Shown here piece after piece: positions 60,062 through 63,014 of a DNA stretch of 63,014 nt; position 1 is the first letter of the stretch; every line of letters starts with the position of its first letter. Where the stretch lies: positions 1 to 63,014 of the forward strand of contig NZ_OCNE01000028.1 of the NCBI RefSeq assembly GCF_900230195.1, in the 5' to 3' direction. Made by a program: the position numbers and the translations under genes. The stretch comes from Streptomyces zhaozhouensis. GTDB taxonomy: Bacteria > Actinomycetota > Actinomycetes > Streptomycetales > Streptomycetaceae. The notes under the pieces are model-generated. The model was not told the DNA's origin. It ran no database searches and was given only the letters and a program-made list of their open reading frames with translations.

Positions 60062-60411
60062 GGCACGAGTATCCCACCACCGCCTCGACGCCTCGGTTCC
60101 TTGCCCGGTAGTGGCCGGCGCCTCGCAACATTAGGGCGGCCCGGCAGCCTTGACCCGGTGGCCACGGCGCGAAGCACGGCCCCGAAGCCGCGCCTGCTGT
60201 TCGTCGATCCGACACTGCCCGTGTGGGGTGTTCGGTCATCCGTGATCATTCTGGGTGGCTAGGCTGAGCAGGCGTGTTCCCCTCAACTCCCTGGCTAGAG
60301 TCTGGGTTGGGGCTGGCCTGAACTGCGCGAACGTGTGTACGATGCAGCGTCAGGTTTCAAATTCTGGCCCTCGACTGAGGTACGTTCCTTGAAACCCCAT
60401 CAAGGAGAGGT
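60062..60411. promoter_or_regulatory. Upstream region of the XRE-ImmA operon with an inverted repeat
   Basis: No gene in 350 bases. GGTTTCAA (60353-60360) and TTGAAACC (60389-60396) form an inverted repeat just before the ribosome binding site at 60402-60407, with TACGAT (60339-60344) as a possible -10 box upstream. It is a likely operator for the XRE protein of the operon. Confidence 0.55.
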
Positions 60412-61098
60412 ATGCCTCAGCTGACCCCGCGGGAACGCACCGAACGCCTCGCTGAACTCGGCGTCACCGTCGAACTCTTCGAGAACGCCTTCACGTACGC
60501 CGCAGCCGAAGCACGACGCGACAGCCTCCTGGACGCCCCGTCCATGCCCGGCACCACATTCTGGAGCCGCACCAACCGCTACCTCGCGGAACAGCTCATC
60601 GACCCCAAGATCACCACCCCGCACTGGAAGCACACCAGACGGGACAACATCCTCCGGGTCATCCACCCCGCCGGGTCACACGCCATCACCGCGATCAGCG
60701 GCGAAGGCGACGTCGGCGTGCCCGAGCCCAAGAAGCGGGTACGCACCAAGAACCCCAAGGGCCGCGTCATGGCCAAACTGGTCCAGGAGAACAAGGCCCA
60801 CGCCAGTCCGAACGAGCAGCTGGCCATCGCCTCCCGCGACGAACTGCTCTTCGGCGCCGAACTCGACTCCATGCCCACCTGGATCCTCCTCTACCGGCGT
60901 ACCGAGGACGGCCCCATCAAGGCCGAAGTCTCGCTACCCGTGGAGATGGAAGGCAAGTACGTCGACCGCTGGCACGAGCGCATCCCGCTCTTCCTGCCCG
61001 ACATCGACCCCGGCATCAATGTCTCGCTGCTCGATAACCCCGGCAGCGACACGCCCCACGTCGACGTCCCCGTCCAACGACGGCGTGAGGAAGGGTAG
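60412..61098 (+). CDS. Unknown partner of the XRE-ImmA protein
   Basis: 228 residues. Starts MPQLTPRERTERLAELGVTV. TFWSRTNRYLAEQLIDPKIT, a basic patch (PKKRVRTKNPKGRVMAKLVQ) and FGAELDSMPTWILLYRRTED are seen. No catalytic motif is known to me. It shares an operon with a regulator-protease 28 bases downstream, the arrangement of several toxin-antitoxin and defence pairs with an XRE-ImmA antitoxin. Confidence 0.62.
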   Translation: MPQLTPRERTERLAELGVTVELFENAFTYAAAEARRDSLLDAPSMPGTTFWSRTNRYLAEQLIDPKITTPHWKHTRRDNILRVIHPAGSHAITAISGEGDVGVPEPKKRVRTKNPKGRVMAKLVQENKAHASPNEQLAIASRDELLFGAELDSMPTWILLYRRTEDGPIKAEVSLPVEMEGKYVDRWHERIPLFLPDIDPGINVSLLDNPGSDTPHVDVPVQRRREEG

Positions 61099-61126
61099 GA
61101 CAGCACCAAGAAGATGGGAGAGGAAA

Positions 61127-62221
61127 GTGTTCACCCCCGAGCGGCTCGTCCTCGCACGTAAGCGACGCCGCATGACGCTGGCAGCCCTCGAGGCCAAGGC
61201 AGGCGTCTCACAACAGAGCATCAACGCGTTCGAAAAGCACCGAAGGCCCCCCTCGGACCGGACGCTTTCCTCCCTCGCCCAGGCCCTCGGCTTCCCCACC
61301 TCGTTCTTCCACGCCGACCCGCCGCCCGAGATACTGCGCGGCGCCGTCAGCTTCCGAGCCCCCAGCAAGATGAGCGCCGCCGAACGCGACAGCGCGCTCG
61401 CCGCCGGCTCCATCGCCGCCACCCTCAACGCCTGGCTCGAGGACCGCTTCGCCCTCCCGGAGCCGAACGTCCCCGCTTACACCTACCCCCAGCCCACTCC
61501 CGAACAGGCCGCGGAAATGGTCCGCGAGCACTGGGGCCTAGGCGAAGCCCCCGCCCCCAACATGGTCCACCTCCTGGAGGCCAACGGCGTCCGCGTCTTC
61601 TCCATCCCCCCCGACTGCCTGGAGATCGACGCCTTCTCCACCACGAAGAACGGCCGCCCCTTCGTCTTCCTCAACACCCGCAAGACCGCTGAACGAGGCC
61701 GCTTCGACGCCGCCCACGAACTCGGACACCTCGTCCTGCACAACGGCCACCACGCTCCCCACGGCCCCGACCCCGAGAACGAGGCCAACCGCTTCGCTTC
61801 CGCGTTCCTCATGCCCCGATCCGGCATCCTCGCCCAGCAGCTCCACAACCCCAGCGTTGAACGCGTCCTCAGCGCCAAGCGCCGCTGGGACGTCTCCGCG
61901 ATGGCCCTGACCTACCGGCTCTACCGCATGGAACTACTGAGCGAGTGGCGCTTCAACCAGGCCAACAAGCAGCTGGCCAGCCTCGGCTTCCGCCGCGGTG
62001 AACCCGGCTCCAAGGTCTCCCGGGAAACCAGCCAGCTGCTGGCGAAGGTCTTCGAGGCGCTCCGGGACGATCGGATGACGGCGGCCGACATCGCAGCCGA
62101 AATGGCCATTACCGTCGCCGACCTCAACGAGTACGTCTTCGGCCTCGTACCCACCCAAGTCACCGGAGGAGGGCGAACCACCCCCGCCGCGCGCCCCAGC
62201 CTCCAACTGATCCGATCCTGA
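61127..62221 (+). CDS. XRE regulator fused to an ImmA/IrrE metallopeptidase
   Basis: 364 residues from GTG 61127 (GGGAGAGGAA upstream). The helix-turn-helix is MTLAALEAKAGVSQQSINAF. The peptidase core is RFDAAHELGHLVLHNGH, with the HExxH-type zinc site as HELGH, followed by ENEANRFASAFLMP. Such proteins repress a partner gene and are released by cleavage of themselves or of a repressor. The last 48 codons are duplicated, inverted, at 31319-31465. Confidence 0.85.
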   Translation: MFTPERLVLARKRRRMTLAALEAKAGVSQQSINAFEKHRRPPSDRTLSSLAQALGFPTSFFHADPPPEILRGAVSFRAPSKMSAAERDSALAAGSIAATLNAWLEDRFALPEPNVPAYTYPQPTPEQAAEMVREHWGLGEAPAPNMVHLLEANGVRVFSIPPDCLEIDAFSTTKNGRPFVFLNTRKTAERGRFDAAHELGHLVLHNGHHAPHGPDPENEANRFASAFLMPRSGILAQQLHNPSVERVLSAKRRWDVSAMALTYRLYRMELLSEWRFNQANKQLASLGFRRGEPGSKVSRETSQLLAKVFEALRDDRMTAADIAAEMAITVADLNEYVFGLVPTQVTGGGRTTPAARPSLQLIRS

Positions 62222-62324
62222 CCACGCGTGGACCCTGGACCGAACGGTGGTCTCCGGCGGGAGTCGATAGCGGTTGCGGAAGCGTGCTCTGCCCACGGAA
62301 CGGGCGGAGCACGCTCTCACCGCA

Positions 62325-62549
62325 CTATGCGCAGTCCGGTTCACCCCGGCGCCGCAGCTCCTCACGTCCAGCAGGCGTAAGCGTTACATGGACGACGGCA
62401 CCAGACGCACTCAAAGAATTCACGCATACCCATCCCGAAATCTGCATTCGGTCAAGCGCAGGTCCGTTCTCCGGATTTCGTGCAACTGTCACGCGAATTC
62501 CATTGCGGCGGCTGGCATTATGCAGCAGTTCATGAATCCTTGTTTCCAT
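62325..62549 (-). CDS. Small winged-helix-like protein
   Basis: 74 residues from ATG 62549 (GGAAGGAAAG upstream). METRIHELLHNASRRNGIRV ... VVHVTLTPAGREELRRRGE ends like a MarR/PadR-type wing (LTxxGxxxLRRR). It is the last gene before the right telomere. A transcription-terminating hairpin lies in its leader. Confidence 0.6.
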   Translation of the reverse strand: METRIHELLHNASRRNGIRVTVARNPENGPALDRMQISGWVCVNSLSASGAVVHVTLTPAGREELRRRGEPDCA

Positions 62550-62576
62550 CTTTCTTTCCTTCCGAAAATAAAAAGA

Positions 62577-62602
62577 CCGGACTCGCATTTACGCGAGTCC
62601 GG
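62577..62602 (-). terminator. Intrinsic terminator in the leader of the last gene (minus strand)
   Basis: CCGGACTCGC (62577-62586) pairs with 62593-62602 around a 6-base loop. Reading leftward it is followed by TCTTTTTATTTTC, a rare U-run in this GC-rich DNA. It lies 28 bases before the start of the 62549 gene, so it can end transcripts coming from the telomere or act as an attenuator. Confidence 0.72.
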
Positions 62603-62875
62603 CCCAAAACCAGCAAACTCGTGATCATCCTAACACGGAAAGGGGCTCACTGGTGTAGACCTGTTGGTGACGGGGTTGGGTGGTGGTGACCTGGTGTCTG
62701 ACGGGGTGTAGGCTGGTTTCGAGGGCAGCACCCCCACTCCCGTAGCCAGCACACTCCGTCACCACCTACTAAGGGCTGGGAGCGCGGAGCGCGACCAGCC
62801 CGACCCGCACACCCCAAGAAATCCCAGCCTCTACACAGCAGTTGAGCTGATGCACCACCCGCACAAGGAGGCTAA
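62603..62875. other. Right subtelomeric region
   Basis: No gene is visible. TAGGAT near 62622-62627 on the minus strand could be a -10 box for the last gene. Short GGTGxxGACGGGG-like words repeat at 62645-62710. The shared subtelomeric elements lie near 62740-62750 and at 62818-62836. Confidence 0.5.
62818..62836 (-). repeat. Subtelomeric element shared by both ends (right copy)
   Basis: On the minus strand this reads GTGTAGAGGCTGGGATTTC, one base different from 219-237. A GATGCACC word (62849-62856) lies close by, as at the left end. Confidence 0.6.
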
Positions 62876-63014
62876 GGCCGGAGGCCGTGCCTCCCAACAG
62901 GTCACCGCCCGTGACCGGAGGGAGCGGGCCCGCCCCCGGGTCGGGCCCCGGAGGGGCCGGCGTCTCTCCGCCCCGTAGGGGCGGCGCGTCGTGTCTCCGG
63001 AGGAGACCGCGCGC
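62876..63014. repeat. Right telomere candidate, atypical type
   Basis: Hairpins with 6-7 bp stems and mostly 3-base loops lie at 62880-62894 (loop CGT), 62900-62916 (5-base loop), 62944-62958 (GGA), 62968-62984 (GTA) and 62993-63007 (GGA), the last ending 7 bases from the end. The density and closed short loops are those of a Streptomyces-type telomere. There is no GCAAGC hairpin and no CCCGCGGAGCGGG, so it does not belong to the archetypal class at the left end. Whether base 63014 is the exact terminus cannot be seen. Confidence 0.72.

Noticed and set aside
1..63014. tRNA genes, rRNA or CRISPR arrays
   Set aside because: No cloverleaf-like segment or regularly spaced direct repeats were noticed by eye; the only clustered repeats are the iterons and the telomeric hairpins.

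Overview
The window reads as a complete or near-complete 63 kb linear plasmid of Streptomyces or a close relative. The DNA is GC-rich with GTG/TTG starts, purine-rich ribosome binding sites and many GTGA/ATGA gene overlaps. It carries an archetypal tap-tpg telomere operon, a WhiB protein, a TraB/FtsK-type transfer ATPase, a pSLA2-like rep locus and ParAB. Base 1 opens the palindrome CCCGCGGAGCGGG, the first palindrome of archetypal Streptomyces telomeres, followed by six hairpins with AA loops inside GCAAGC. The last 140 bases are also packed with hairpins, but of another kind (GGA, GTA and CGT loops) and with no resemblance to the left end.

Layout. 1-171: left telomere. 523-3030: terminal helicase. 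3.2-8.2 kb: small unknown genes, a secreted HNH nuclease and a pentapeptide-repeat membrane protein. 8.3-11.3 kb: a TnsA-type transposon remnant bounded by inverted repeats and interrupted by an IS630-family element. 11.3-14.0 kb: tpg and tap. 14.1-20.5 kb: an exonuclease and several regulators. 20.7-22.7 kb: a sigma-factor operon with an IS5-type element inserted at its last stop codon. 23.7-32.6 kb: toxin-antitoxin-like cassettes, a lipoprotein, a coiled-coil protein and many broken duplicates of genes found elsewhere on the plasmid. 32.8-37.4 kb: one leftward operon of two replication genes (iterons inside the first), a small gene, a second Tap-like protein and a second terminal-protein candidate. 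37.9-39.3 kb: an acetyltransferase and a GntR/UTRA repressor with an operator-like palindrome. 39.4-56.6 kb: a long rightward transfer region (membrane and coiled-coil proteins, TraB, a RHIM-like amyloid-motif peptide, WhiB) that ends in a run of nucleotide and RNA enzymes (2H phosphoesterase, P-loop kinase, ASCH, HIT, deoxyribosyltransferase). 56.7-59.0 kb: parBA with two candidate centromere palindromes inside parB. 59.1-62.5 kb: a membrane-anchored Mrr-like nuclease and an XRE-ImmA protease gene with an unknown partner. 62.9-63.0 kb: right telomere.

Main inference. The plasmid appears to be a hybrid. Two different telomere types sit at its ends, and two different polymerase-like/terminal-protein gene pairs are present. 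One pair is archetypal tap-tpg in the left arm. The other is co-operonic with the replication genes and resembles in organisation the atypical Tac-Tpc pair of SCP1. The simplest reading is that each pair serves one end, and that the left arm was joined to a core with the atypical telomere. Both Tap-like proteins show residues that could be degenerate family-B polymerase motifs, in line with published protein-primed synthesis by Tap-Tpg and Tac-Tpc.

Limits. All calls come from reading the sequence. Family names are from memory of motifs, with no database search. Starts were chosen from ribosome binding sites and overlaps.
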